Positions 24,242 through 32,561 of a DNA stretch of 38,356 nucleotides are shown here, in pieces. The stretch is taken from contig JAIXQM010000195.1 of assembly GCA_027485735.1 (NCBI GenBank), positions 1-38,356 on the forward strand, in the 5' to 3' direction. Positions within the stretch are counted from its first letter, which is position 1. Every line of letters begins with the position of its first letter. The stretch is from Sphingomonadales bacterium. GTDB taxonomy: Bacteria > Pseudomonadota > Alphaproteobacteria > Sphingomonadales > Sphingomonadaceae. Under the pieces are notes generated by a model. The model saw only the letters and a list, made by a program, of their open reading frames with translations, ran no database searches and was not told where the DNA came from. A program made the position numbers and the translations under genes.

Positions 24242-26074
24242 ATGAAATTCACCACCCGTATCGCCATGCTGCTCAGCGCCCTTGCCCTGCCCGTGTTGCC
24301 GGCCGTGGCGCAAGCGCCGGTTGCTGCCGTTGCCCAAGCCGAAGACGCGAAGCTGACAGCGTTTCTGGATGCCGAGTTTGCCGAATATGTGAAATCGCAG
24401 CCGCAATTGGCGACCCGGCTGGGCATCAAGGCCGGCGGGGACAAGTGGAACGACACCAGCGATGCCGCAGCCGATGCCCAAGTGGCGTGGCGGCAGGCCA
24501 GCGCGGCGCGGATGAAGGCCATGATCGACCGCACCAAGCTGTCGGGCGAGGCCCAGGTGAATTACGACATCTGGGCGCTGGAGGCCGAGCGCGCGGCGAT
24601 GCAGAACGCCAACCGCGTTTACAGCCCGCCCTTTTATTCGCGGCTCTATTCGGCGCACAGCCAGTTGCCGGATTTCCTGATCAACACGCACACGGTTGCC
24701 GATGCGACGGATCTGAAAAACTATATCGCCCGGGTGCGTGGCATGCCGGCGGTGCTGGATATGGCCATCGCCCGCACCAAGGCCAGCGAAGCCGCCGGCG
24801 TGCGCGCGCCCAAGTTCCAGATCGAATCCATCATTGCCGGCGCCACCCAGCTGACCAGCGGCGCGCCCTTTGGCGCCAATGGAACTGGTGCTCCGGATGC
24901 GGCCTTGTGGGCCGATGTGAAGGCGAAGACCGAGAAATTGGTGGCGGCCGGCACCTTGCCGCGTGTCGAAGCCGATGCGCTGCTGGCTGAAGCCCGCACG
25001 GCCATTGCCGATCTGAAGCCCGCCTATGGCCGGGTGATCGATTGGGCCAAGGGCGCGCTGGCCACTGCGCCGTCGGGCAAAGTGGGTGCCGTCACCCTGC
25101 CGAACGGCGCGGCCTATTATGCCGCGGCGTTGAAGCTCAACACGACGACCGAACTGACCGCCGATCAGATCCACGCCATTGGCCGCAAGGAAGTGGCGCG
25201 GATCGAGGCGGAGCAGGATGCGCTGGCGCAAAAGGCCGGGGTGAAGGACCGTCACGCCTATTATGCGCAGCGCGCGCAGCAATTCCCGGCCAAGCCGTTC
25301 GATGATGTGTCGCGCGAAGCCTATCTGAAGGAAGCCAATCGCTTCGTCGGCCATGTCCGCGGCCTGCTCGGCCCGTATTTCGGCACATTGCCGGCCTATG
25401 GCATCGAAGTGGTGCGCGAACCGTCGTTCAGCGAAGTGGCTGGCGGGGCCGCCCACGCCAGCGGGCCCAGCCCGGATGGCAAGCGCCCGTCGCGCACCTA
25501 TGTGCACCTGGTTGGCACGCAAAAGGACCCGGCGTCGCTGTACACGCTGATGTGTCACGAGGCGGTGCCCGGTCACAACATGCAGGGCGATATCCAGGTG
25601 CGCCAGAAGGGCGGCCCGAAATTCCGTGCTGTCACTGGCTATGTCGCCTTTGGTGAGGGTTGGGGCCTCTATGCTGAAGCCATGTGCGCCGAAATGAAGG
25701 CCTTCCCTGACATCGCCGCCGATTTCATGCGGTTGGATGCCGAACTGTTCCGCGCCGCGCGGTTGGTGACCGATACCGGCATCCACGCGCTCGGCTGGAC
25801 CGAGGAAGAGGCAGTGAAGTATCTCAACGAAACCGGCCGCGCTCCGCCCGAAATGGCGCGTTCGGAAGTGCGCCGCTACATCACGCTGCCGGGCCAGGCC
25901 ACCGGCTACAAGATCGGCATGCTGAAGATCATGGAAGAACGCCGCAAGGCCGAAAAGGCGCTGGGGCCGAAGTTCGATATCAAGAGCTTCCATGATCTGC
26001 TGATCGCATCAGGTTCGCAGCCGCTTTCGATCCTGGAACGCCGGGTGGACGATTGGATTGCGGCGCGGAAGTAA
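24242..26074 (+). CDS. exported DUF885 family (putative zinc peptidase)
   Basis: 610 residues with signal peptide MKFTTRIAMLLSALALPVLPAVAQA. AGGAGGG (24227-24233), eight bases before the ATG, fixes the start; the frame's upstream extension is antisense to ampG and not real. The DUF885 metal motif HEAVPGH (H439, E440, H445) and the later EGWGLYAE (E472, E479) are present; the family is related to gluzincin-type metallopeptidases/carboxypeptidases. It should act in the periplasm. A second exported peptidase gene follows after 60 bases. Precise substrate unknown. Confidence 0.92.
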   Translation: MKFTTRIAMLLSALALPVLPAVAQAPVAAVAQAEDAKLTAFLDAEFAEYVKSQPQLATRLGIKAGGDKWNDTSDAAADAQVAWRQASAARMKAMIDRTKLSGEAQVNYDIWALEAERAAMQNANRVYSPPFYSRLYSAHSQLPDFLINTHTVADATDLKNYIARVRGMPAVLDMAIARTKASEAAGVRAPKFQIESIIAGATQLTSGAPFGANGTGAPDAALWADVKAKTEKLVAAGTLPRVEADALLAEARTAIADLKPAYGRVIDWAKGALATAPSGKVGAVTLPNGAAYYAAALKLNTTTELTADQIHAIGRKEVARIEAEQDALAQKAGVKDRHAYYAQRAQQFPAKPFDDVSREAYLKEANRFVGHVRGLLGPYFGTLPAYGIEVVREPSFSEVAGGAAHASGPSPDGKRPSRTYVHLVGTQKDPASLYTLMCHEAVPGHNMQGDIQVRQKGGPKFRAVTGYVAFGEGWGLYAEAMCAEMKAFPDIAADFMRLDAELFRAARLVTDTGIHALGWTEEEAVKYLNETGRAPPEMARSEVRRYITLPGQATGYKIGMLKIMEERRKAEKALGPKFDIKSFHDLLIASGSQPLSILERRVDDWIAARK

Positions 26075-26134
26075 TCGCCAGCTTTACGGCGGCGGGCGGG
26101 GCGGATAGCGTTTCTCCAAACGAGGGGAAATGAC

Positions 26135-27706
26135 ATGATCCGCAAACTGCTCGCCGCCAGCCTGTTGGCGTCTGCCGCACCAGCCTTTGCCGCTGCGCCG
26201 GCACCATTGAAGGACGCAGCGGCCGCCGCCGTTGACGCCCGCGCCGGCGAACTGGCGAACATGATCGATTCCGTGTTCAGCTTTGCCGAGCCGGGCTTCC
26301 AAGAGGTGCGCACCAGTGCCTACCTGACCGGCATTCTTGAGAAGAATGGCTTCAAGGTGACGCGCGGGGTGGCGGGCATCCCCACCGCGTTCACGGCCAC
26401 TTGGGGCGAAGGCGGGCCGATGATCGCGCTGGGCAGCGATATCGATGGCCTGCTCGGCCTTTCCCAAACGCCGGGTGTGCCGGGGGCGAAGCCGCTGGTG
26501 GCCGGTGCGCCGGGACACGGCGAAGGCCACAACAGCGGCATGCCGATGATGATCGTCGCGGCGATCGCGGCCAAGCAGGTGATGGAAAAGAACGGCATCA
26601 AGGGCCGCATCATGCTGTGGCCGGGCGTCGCCGAGGAACTGGTGGCAACCAAGGCCTATTATGTGCGCGCCGGGATGTTCAAGGATGTGGACGCCAACCT
26701 GTTCGCGCACGTGGGTGACAGCCTGGAAACCACGTGGGGGCCAATGGCCTACACCGCCTCGCTCAGTGTCGAATACACGTTTTCCGGGCTTACCGCGCAC
26801 GCTGCCGGCAACCCGTGGGACGGCAAGAGCGCACTGGATGCCGTGGAGCTGATGAACGACGGCTGGAACATGAAGCGCGAGCATCTGCCGACCACGCAGC
26901 GCAGTCATTATGTTATCACCGGCGGCGGCAACCAGCCCAACATCGTGCCCGACAAGGCGAGCGTGTGGTATTATTTCCGCGACACGCAGCTGCCCGCGGT
27001 CAAAGCCATGTATGACGCCGGCAACCGCATTGCGGGTGGCGCGGCGATGATGACCGAAACCAGCGTCACGCGCCGCGTGCTGGGCCATGCCGCCACCAAT
27101 TATGGCAACAAACTGATCGCCGAAGCTGCCTTTGCCAACATGAAGGCCGTGGGCCTGCCGCAATGGAGCGCGGCCGACCAGAATTTCGCCCGCGCCGTGC
27201 TGTCGGGCTTTGGCCGCAAGGACAAGCCGCTTGCCAGCGACGGCCCGAAACTGTGGTCGCCTGAAAATCCCAATAGCGATCGCAACGGCGGATCGGATGA
27301 TATCGGCGACATCATGTGGACGGTGCCGACCATCACCATCGTCTATCCGTCCAATGTGCCGGGCATTTCCTATCACAACATCATGGCGGCCACGGCGATG
27401 GCGACGCCGATTGCCCACAAGGGCGCCGTTGTTGGTGCCAAGGTGGCGGCAATGACATTGCTCGATCTGATGACGACACCGGAACTGGTGGCCGGCGCCA
27501 AAGCCTGGCAGCAACAGGTGCAGTTCAAGACCGAGCGTTATGCGCCACTGCTCGGCCCCGAGGATCAGCCGGCCATCCATCTCAATGCCGATCTGATGGC
27601 GAAGATGCGCCCGCAGATGGAAAAATATTACTTCGATCCGAAGAATCACAAGTCGTACCTGGAACAGCTCGGCATTGATTACGAAAAGGCCGGTTTGAAA
27701 AACTAG
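26135..27706 (+). CDS. exported M20 family amidohydrolase (AbgB-like)
   Basis: 523 residues with signal peptide [20 protein letters not shown]. The metal-site regions are LGSDIDGL (D102/D104), [11 protein letters not shown] (H128/H132) and [10 protein letters not shown] (E167, E168); a dimerisation domain begins near [24 protein letters not shown] and a last metal region near VPGISYHN. This is the peptidase M20D branch, which includes aminobenzoyl-glutamate hydrolase subunit B and N-acyl amino acid amidohydrolases. SD GAGGGG precedes the ATG. A six-base-pair hairpin (27708-27724) follows the stop. Confidence 0.9.
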   Translation: MIRKLLAASLLASAAPAFAAAPAPLKDAAAAAVDARAGELANMIDSVFSFAEPGFQEVRTSAYLTGILEKNGFKVTRGVAGIPTAFTATWGEGGPMIALGSDIDGLLGLSQTPGVPGAKPLVAGAPGHGEGHNSGMPMMIVAAIAAKQVMEKNGIKGRIMLWPGVAEELVATKAYYVRAGMFKDVDANLFAHVGDSLETTWGPMAYTASLSVEYTFSGLTAHAAGNPWDGKSALDAVELMNDGWNMKREHLPTTQRSHYVITGGGNQPNIVPDKASVWYYFRDTQLPAVKAMYDAGNRIAGGAAMMTETSVTRRVLGHAATNYGNKLIAEAAFANMKAVGLPQWSAADQNFARAVLSGFGRKDKPLASDGPKLWSPENPNSDRNGGSDDIGDIMWTVPTITIVYPSNVPGISYHNIMAATAMATPIAHKGAVVGAKVAAMTLLDLMTTPELVAGAKAWQQQVQFKTERYAPLLGPEDQPAIHLNADLMAKMRPQMEKYYFDPKNHKSYLEQLGIDYEKAGLKN

Positions 27707-27707
27707 C

Positions 27708-27724
27708 TTCCGCTGCCGGCGGAA
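27708..27724 (+). other. short hairpin between the M20 and Rieske genes
   Basis: TTCCGC, loop TGCCG, GCGGAA: a perfect six-base-pair stem two bases after the M20 stop, without a U-tract. It could mark a processing or weak termination point; little more can be said. Confidence 0.3.
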
Positions 27725-27743
27725 CGGAGTCACCATCCGCGCC

Positions 27744-28901
27744 ATGGATATTGCCTTCAAACCGCGCCACCCGACGCCAGGCCAGCGGGCGCTGGCGGCC
27801 GGCGTTCCGGCGGCGGCGGGCAAGCCGGCCAGCGGCGTGATGCGGGAAATCCCGGCCAGCGCCTATACCTGCCCCGATCATTTCGCCCGCGAATGGAGCC
27901 ATGTCTTCAAGCGGCTGCCGGTGGTGATCGCGCCGTCGGCCTTGCTCCCGCAGCCCAACATGGCGGTGCCGCATGATGGGTTCGGCCTCCCGCTGCTGAT
28001 TGCGCGCGATGGCAAGGGCGTTGCTCGCGTGTTCATGAACGTCTGCCGGCATCGCGGCACGCGGCTGGTGGAGGGGTGTGCGCTGGTGAAGTCGCCAGCG
28101 CTTGTCTGCCCCTATCACGCGTGGAGCTATGGTACCGACGGCAAGTTGAAAGGCCTGCCGCGGCCGGAGACGTTCGCGGGGCTGGACAAGAACACGCGTA
28201 ATCTCGTCGAGATGCCGAGCCTGGAGGCCGGCGGGTTGATCTGGGTGGGCCTGGATCGCGATGCGCCGCCGGATTTCAGCCTGGCGGCGGGGCCGCTCGC
28301 CGCCGATTTCGATGCCATCGGTTTTGGCGATCAGCATCTTTATGCCCGGCGCACGCACAAGGTGGCGGCGAATTGGAAGCTGATCATGGATGCCTTTGCC
28401 GAAAGCTACCATGTGCTGCGCCTGCACGCGTCCACCATCGCGCCCTATTTCCAGGATGGCGTCACCACGGGTGATCGCATCGGGCCGCACACGCGCTCCG
28501 CCGTCGCCCGGCTGGCGGCGCTGGAGGGCATGGATCTGGATGACATGCGCGATCTGCGGCGCACCATGACCTTCACCTACACGCTGACGCCCGGCACGGT
28601 GATCGTCGCCAGCCCGGATTACATCAACATCATGGTGGTGATGCCGCGCGGGGTGGATGAAACCTGGGTGGAGGATTTCATGCTGATCCCCGAACCGCCC
28701 AAGGACGAGAAGGCAGAGCGGCACTGGGCGAAAAGCTGGGCGCTGCTGGATGGCGCGGTGTTTGGGTCAGAAGATTTCCGGGCCGCGGCGCTGGGACAAG
28801 AGGGCCTGATGTCGGGCGCGGTCGATCACATCCTGATCGGCGGGCTGGAGCAGGGCATCGGCACCCATCATGATACGTTGGCGGGGCTGATGCCCGATTG
28901 A
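27744..28901 (+). CDS. Rieske [2Fe-2S] oxygenase, alpha subunit
   Basis: 385 residues. The Rieske cluster ligands are C101/H103 in CRHRG and C122/H125 in CPYHAW. The mononuclear iron site follows in [20 protein letters not shown]223 and H228, with E220 in the bridging acidic position where many dioxygenases have Asp. The family uses O2 and electrons from a reductase to hydroxylate or demethylate aromatic or amine substrates in the cytoplasm. No ferredoxin, reductase or beta subunit lies nearby, so its electron donor must be encoded elsewhere. It starts 37 bases after the M20 gene. Confidence 0.9.
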   Translation: MDIAFKPRHPTPGQRALAAGVPAAAGKPASGVMREIPASAYTCPDHFAREWSHVFKRLPVVIAPSALLPQPNMAVPHDGFGLPLLIARDGKGVARVFMNVCRHRGTRLVEGCALVKSPALVCPYHAWSYGTDGKLKGLPRPETFAGLDKNTRNLVEMPSLEAGGLIWVGLDRDAPPDFSLAAGPLAADFDAIGFGDQHLYARRTHKVAANWKLIMDAFAESYHVLRLHASTIAPYFQDGVTTGDRIGPHTRSAVARLAALEGMDLDDMRDLRRTMTFTYTLTPGTVIVASPDYINIMVVMPRGVDETWVEDFMLIPEPPKDEKAERHWAKSWALLDGAVFGSEDFRAAALGQEGLMSGAVDHILIGGLEQGIGTHHDTLAGLMPD

Positions 28902-28926
28902 ACGACGATTTCCCGGGACTCACCCC

Positions 28927-28954
28927 TTGCAAAAGCGTATCGCAATCCTAACAC
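28927..28954 (+). promoter_or_regulatory. possible sigma-70-type promoter of the telA cluster
   Basis: TTGCAA (28927-28932) and TAACAC (28949-28954) are separated by 16 bases, in the 109-base gap between the Rieske gene and telA. Hexamer matches are partial, so this is only a candidate. Confidence 0.25.
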
Positions 28955-29010
28955 AGTAGGCGGACCGTCGCGGTGCTGATAAGCTGCGGCCACAAAAGGT
29001 GAGGACAGGC

Positions 29011-30198
29011 ATGTCGGAAGAAGTCGCGATCAAGCTGGAACCCCCGGTGGCGGTGAGCGCCATTGCGCCTGCGAAAGCGGCCGGTCTGGTGCCGCTGAAG
29101 GATCAGGAAAAGGCCCAGCTGGAAGCCAAGGTGGAAAGCTTCATCGATGAGCTGATCGCCACCGATGCCGCCAGCCCGGAATTCGGCAAGAAGGTGGATG
29201 CGCTCGCCAATCTGGGCGCGACCGAAATTGCGCGGGCTGCCGCCCAGTCCAACCGCTTCCTCGATCGGCCGACGCGCGCGCTCAACAAGGAAGCCGGCAT
29301 CGGCGCCGATCTGGTGCAACTGCGCAAGATCGTCGAAGATCTTGATCCCGGCAAATCCGGCAAGCTGACCGGCCGCAAGAAATTGTTTGGCCTGATCCCG
29401 GTGGGCGGCAACAAGCTGCGGTCGTACTTCGACAGCTACAAGAGCGCGCAGACCAACATCAACGCCATTCTGGGCGCGCTGAAGAGCGGCAAGGACGAGC
29501 TGCTGAAGGACAATATCAGCATCGAGGACGAGCGCGCCAAGCTGTGGGATGCGATGGGCAAGCTGGAACAGATGGTCCACATGTCCAAGGTGCTCGATTC
29601 CAAGCTGGAAGAGCGGGCGACCGAGCTTGATGTGGTCGATCCGGCCAAGGCCAAGGCGATCCGCGAAAATGCGCTGTTCTACGTGCGGCAGCGCACGCAG
29701 GATCTGCTGACCCAGCTGGCCGTGTCGGTACAGGGCTATCTGGCGCTCGACCTGGTCAAGAAGAACAATGTCGAGCTGATGAAGGGCGTGGATCGCGCCA
29801 GCACGACCACCGTTTCGGCGCTGCGCACGGCGGTGACCGTGGCCGAAGCCATGACCAACCAGAAACTGGTGCTGGAACAGATCACCCAGCTCAACACCAC
29901 CACGGCGGGTATCATCGATTCGACCGGCGAACTGCTGAAGAGCAACACGGCGATGATCCACGAACAGGCGGCGGCCTCCACCATTCCGGTGGAAACGCTG
30001 CAGCGCGCGTTCCAGAATGTCTATCAGACGATGGACGCTATCGACACGTTCAAGATGAAGTCTTTGGAAGCGATGAAGACCACGGTCGATACGCTGAGTG
30101 TCGAGGTCGAGAAGAGCCGCGCCTATGTGGCGCGCGCGCAGGGCCAGGCCGAAGCCCAGATCGCCGGGCCACAGAACAACCTGACCGCGCTCACGTAA
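29011..30198 (+). CDS. TelA/KlaA family toxic anion resistance protein
   Basis: 395 residues. The long helical protein has the TelA pattern: SNRFLDRPTRAL, VQLRKIVEDLDPG, KKLFGLIPVGGNKLRSYFDSYKSAQTNINAIL (about 118-149), RAKLWDAMGKLEQMVHM, ENALFYVRQRTQDLLTQLAVSVQGYLALDLVKKNN and TVTVAEAMTNQKLVLEQI. TelA proteins are named for tellurite resistance on plasmids and act in an ill-defined way in stress and membrane or antibiotic tolerance. The ATG at 29011 is chosen; the GTG at 28999 lies inside its SD (AAGGTGAGG). It is joined directly (TAAATG) to the XpaC-like gene. Confidence 0.9.
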   Translation: MSEEVAIKLEPPVAVSAIAPAKAAGLVPLKDQEKAQLEAKVESFIDELIATDAASPEFGKKVDALANLGATEIARAAAQSNRFLDRPTRALNKEAGIGADLVQLRKIVEDLDPGKSGKLTGRKKLFGLIPVGGNKLRSYFDSYKSAQTNINAILGALKSGKDELLKDNISIEDERAKLWDAMGKLEQMVHMSKVLDSKLEERATELDVVDPAKAKAIRENALFYVRQRTQDLLTQLAVSVQGYLALDLVKKNNVELMKGVDRASTTTVSALRTAVTVAEAMTNQKLVLEQITQLNTTTAGIIDSTGELLKSNTAMIHEQAAASTIPVETLQRAFQNVYQTMDAIDTFKMKSLEAMKTTVDTLSVEVEKSRAYVARAQGQAEAQIAGPQNNLTALT

Positions 30199-30930
30199 AT
30201 GGCAAGCGGCGCACCGTTCGACGAAGCCGAAGCCCGCCGACGCCGCCTGGCGCGGGCCGAAGCCATGCAGATGGCGCGCAGCCGGCGTTGGGAAAAGCGC
30301 AAGGCCAACATGGCCACGCGGGTGACGCGCGGCATGGCGGCGTTTGCCGCGATGCTGGCGGCGCTGATCGTCTATGGCTGGACGGCGGGCGGCATGGGTA
30401 TCGGGCTGTTCATTGTCTCGTTCCTGCTGCTGCCGATGGCGGGCATTGCCGGCATGCTGCTGCCGGTGGGCGGCCCGGACGTTGACGATATCGACAAGGC
30501 ACCGCCCGCCGAACTGCCCGCCATCACCGAGGCGTTCCTCGATCGCCAGCGCAAGCAACTGCCGCGCCTCGCCGCGCCGCAACTGGATGGCATCGCCGTG
30601 CAGCTGGCGGCGCTGGAAAAGCAGCTGGCGCGCGTGCCGGCCGATCACCCGGTGGCGCAGGATGTCGGCCGGCTGCTTGGCAGCCACCTGCCCGAACTGG
30701 TCGACCGCTACACCCGCATCCCGCCGCTGCAGCGCACCGGGCTGGTGGAGCATGACGGCCGCACGCCGGAAGTGACGGTGGTCGATGGGCTGAAGACGGT
30801 GGAAGCCGAATTGGCCCGTGCCTCGGCCACGCTGGCCGAAAGCGACCGCGACGGCCTGCGCGTGCAGGGCAAGTTCCTGGAAGCGCGCTACAACGAAGGC
30901 CAATCAGGCGGCATGACAAGCGGGCGCTGA
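30199..30930 (+). CDS. XpaC-like membrane protein
   Basis: 243 residues starting immediately after the telA stop. A basic coil (about 10-45) precedes two membrane helices (GMAAFAAMLAALIVYGW and MGIGLFIVSFLLLPMAGIAGMLL). The cytoplasmic remainder is helical: LDGIAVQLAALEKQLARVPADHP, LPELVDRYTRIPPLQR and a final coil. Layout and partner match XpaC (named for 5-bromo-4-chloroindolyl phosphate hydrolysis), which pairs with the TelA homologue YaaN in Bacillus. Identity is inferred from context and architecture. The stop is 50 bases before the peroxidase gene. Confidence 0.68.
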   Translation: MASGAPFDEAEARRRRLARAEAMQMARSRRWEKRKANMATRVTRGMAAFAAMLAALIVYGWTAGGMGIGLFIVSFLLLPMAGIAGMLLPVGGPDVDDIDKAPPAELPAITEAFLDRQRKQLPRLAAPQLDGIAVQLAALEKQLARVPADHPVAQDVGRLLGSHLPELVDRYTRIPPLQRTGLVEHDGRTPEVTVVDGLKTVEAELARASATLAESDRDGLRVQGKFLEARYNEGQSGGMTSGR

Positions 30931-30980
30931 CCTGCTAGCCTCATGGTCAGGGTCGTATCCTTCCGGGGGGAGCTACGGCC

Positions 30981-32561
30981 ATGTCTTTATTGTCGATTGT
31001 GACCAAGGCGCTGAATGCGCTTGATCTGGATGACGAGGTCAACCGCCTGGTCATCGACCGCACGGTGAATGTGTGCCGCAACCGGCCGCACCCGTGGTCC
31101 ACCAAGCATGATTATATCAGCTGGTCCGGCCTCACCGATCGCACCTACAACGCGCGGCTGCTGCCGGCCAAGCCCACGACCGGCCAGGGCATCGGCACCA
31201 GCCGGCCGCCGCTGCAAGCCACCGCGGCGCTGTTTGCGCGGCTGCCCGGCACCAACCAACGGCTGTGCCCGAAATCCACGGGGCTGTTCCCGGCCTTCGC
31301 GCAATATCTCACCGATGGCTTCATCCGCACCATGCTGCACAATGATGATGACAAGGAAGATCGCCGCCGCACCACGTCGAACCACGAAATCGACATGTCG
31401 CCGCTTTATGGCCGCACGCCGTTGCAAACGATGTTGCTGCGGTCTGGCACCGGTGGCCGGCTGCAGAGCCAAATCATCAACGGTGAGGAATTCTCGCCCT
31501 TCCTGTTTGGCGCTGATGGCAATGTGAAACCGGAATTTGCCGGGCTCGATCTGCCGCTGGGCCTGAAGAACGTCACGCCGGCCGGCAAGGCGACGCTGTT
31601 TGCGGTGGGCGGGGACCGGGTCAACGCTGTGCCGCAGACGGCGATGATGAACACGCTGTTCCTGCGGGAGCACAACCGGCTGGCAGGCCAGCTGGCGGCC
31701 AAGAACCCGACGTGGGACGATGATCGCCTGTTCGAAACCGCGCGCAACATCGTGATCGTGATGTTCATCAAGATCGTGGTGGAAGAATATATCAACCACA
31801 TCAACACCACCGAATTTCCGCTGCAGGCCGATCCCAAGGTCGCCTGGCGGGCGAAGTGGAACCGGCCGAACTGGATGACGGTGGAGTTCAGCCTGCTCTA
31901 TCGCTGGCACGGGCTGGTGATGGAAAATGTCACCTGGGGGGACAAGGCGCATCCGGGCAATTCGCTGCTGCTCAACAACAGCCTGCTGATCGGCAGCGGG
32001 CTGGCGCAGAGCTTCGTCAACACCTCGGCCAACCGGACCGCCACGCTGGGCCTGGAAAATGCCGCCAGCTTCATGATGTTTGCCGAAATCGGCGCCATCA
32101 ATCAGGCGCGCATCAACAATGTCGCCAGCTACAATGATTATCGCCTGGCAATGGGCATGGAACCGGCGCGCAACTTTGCCGCCATTGTGGGCAGCAGCGA
32201 CACGCCGGCCGAACAGGCGCGGCTGTCGGCCTTGGCGAAGCGGCTGGAGGGGCTCTACGGCGATGTGAACAATGTCGAATATTATATCGGCCTGTTTGCC
32301 GAGCGGGTGGAAAAAAACGGGCCCTTGCCGGAACTTGTGTCGAGCATGGTGGCGATGGACGCTTTTTCCCAGGCGCTGACCAACCCGCTGCTGTCCGAAC
32401 ATGTGTGGGGCAACCCGGCCAACAAGCGGCTGGCCTTCACCGAAGAGGGCATCGCCGTGATCGAACAGACCAAGCGCCTGCGCGATATTGTTGATCGCAA
32501 CGCCAAGGGGCTGGGCAATGCGTTTGTCGGGATGACCCGCAAGGAGTGGAAGCGGGCTTAG
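30981..32561 (+). CDS. cyclooxygenase-like heme peroxidase (PGHS-type peroxidase family)
   Basis: 526 residues, colinear with the catalytic domain of animal prostaglandin H synthases. Shared landmarks are HDYISW (43-48), FAQ (106-108), NHEIDMSPLYG (134-144), FLREHNR (227-233), a DDRLFETAR to IKIVVEEYINHI segment (247-274), LLYRWH (305-310) with the radical-Tyr candidate Y307 and proximal His H310, LLNNSLL and LEGLYGDVNNVE. F462-S463 falls near the aspirin-acetylated Ser of COX. At the distal-heme position Q108 is kept, but the His four residues on is Asp (D112). There is no signal peptide or EGF domain. The likely reaction is heme-based oxygenation of a fatty acid; product unknown. An SD (GGGGGGAG) precedes the ATG. 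Confidence 0.9.
   Translation: MSLLSIVTKALNALDLDDEVNRLVIDRTVNVCRNRPHPWSTKHDYISWSGLTDRTYNARLLPAKPTTGQGIGTSRPPLQATAALFARLPGTNQRLCPKSTGLFPAFAQYLTDGFIRTMLHNDDDKEDRRRTTSNHEIDMSPLYGRTPLQTMLLRSGTGGRLQSQIINGEEFSPFLFGADGNVKPEFAGLDLPLGLKNVTPAGKATLFAVGGDRVNAVPQTAMMNTLFLREHNRLAGQLAAKNPTWDDDRLFETARNIVIVMFIKIVVEEYINHINTTEFPLQADPKVAWRAKWNRPNWMTVEFSLLYRWHGLVMENVTWGDKAHPGNSLLLNNSLLIGSGLAQSFVNTSANRTATLGLENAASFMMFAEIGAINQARINNVASYNDYRLAMGMEPARNFAAIVGSSDTPAEQARLSALAKRLEGLYGDVNNVEYYIGLFAERVEKNGPLPELVSSMVAMDAFSQALTNPLLSEHVWGNPANKRLAFTEEGIAVIEQTKRLRDIVDRNAKGLGNAFVGMTRKEWKRA

Noticed and set aside
24140..25993. Long minus-strand open frame opposite the DUF885 gene, in frame with the DUF167 gene
   Set aside because: High-GC codon bias keeps the opposite frame open; the amino acid composition (Arg/Gly/His/Gln-rich) is that of a shadow, and DUF167 proteins are about 90-100 residues.
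26084..27823. Large minus-strand open frame opposite the M20 peptidase gene
   Set aside because: His/Arg/Gly-rich shadow composition, no domain, no SD; the plus-strand gene is clear.
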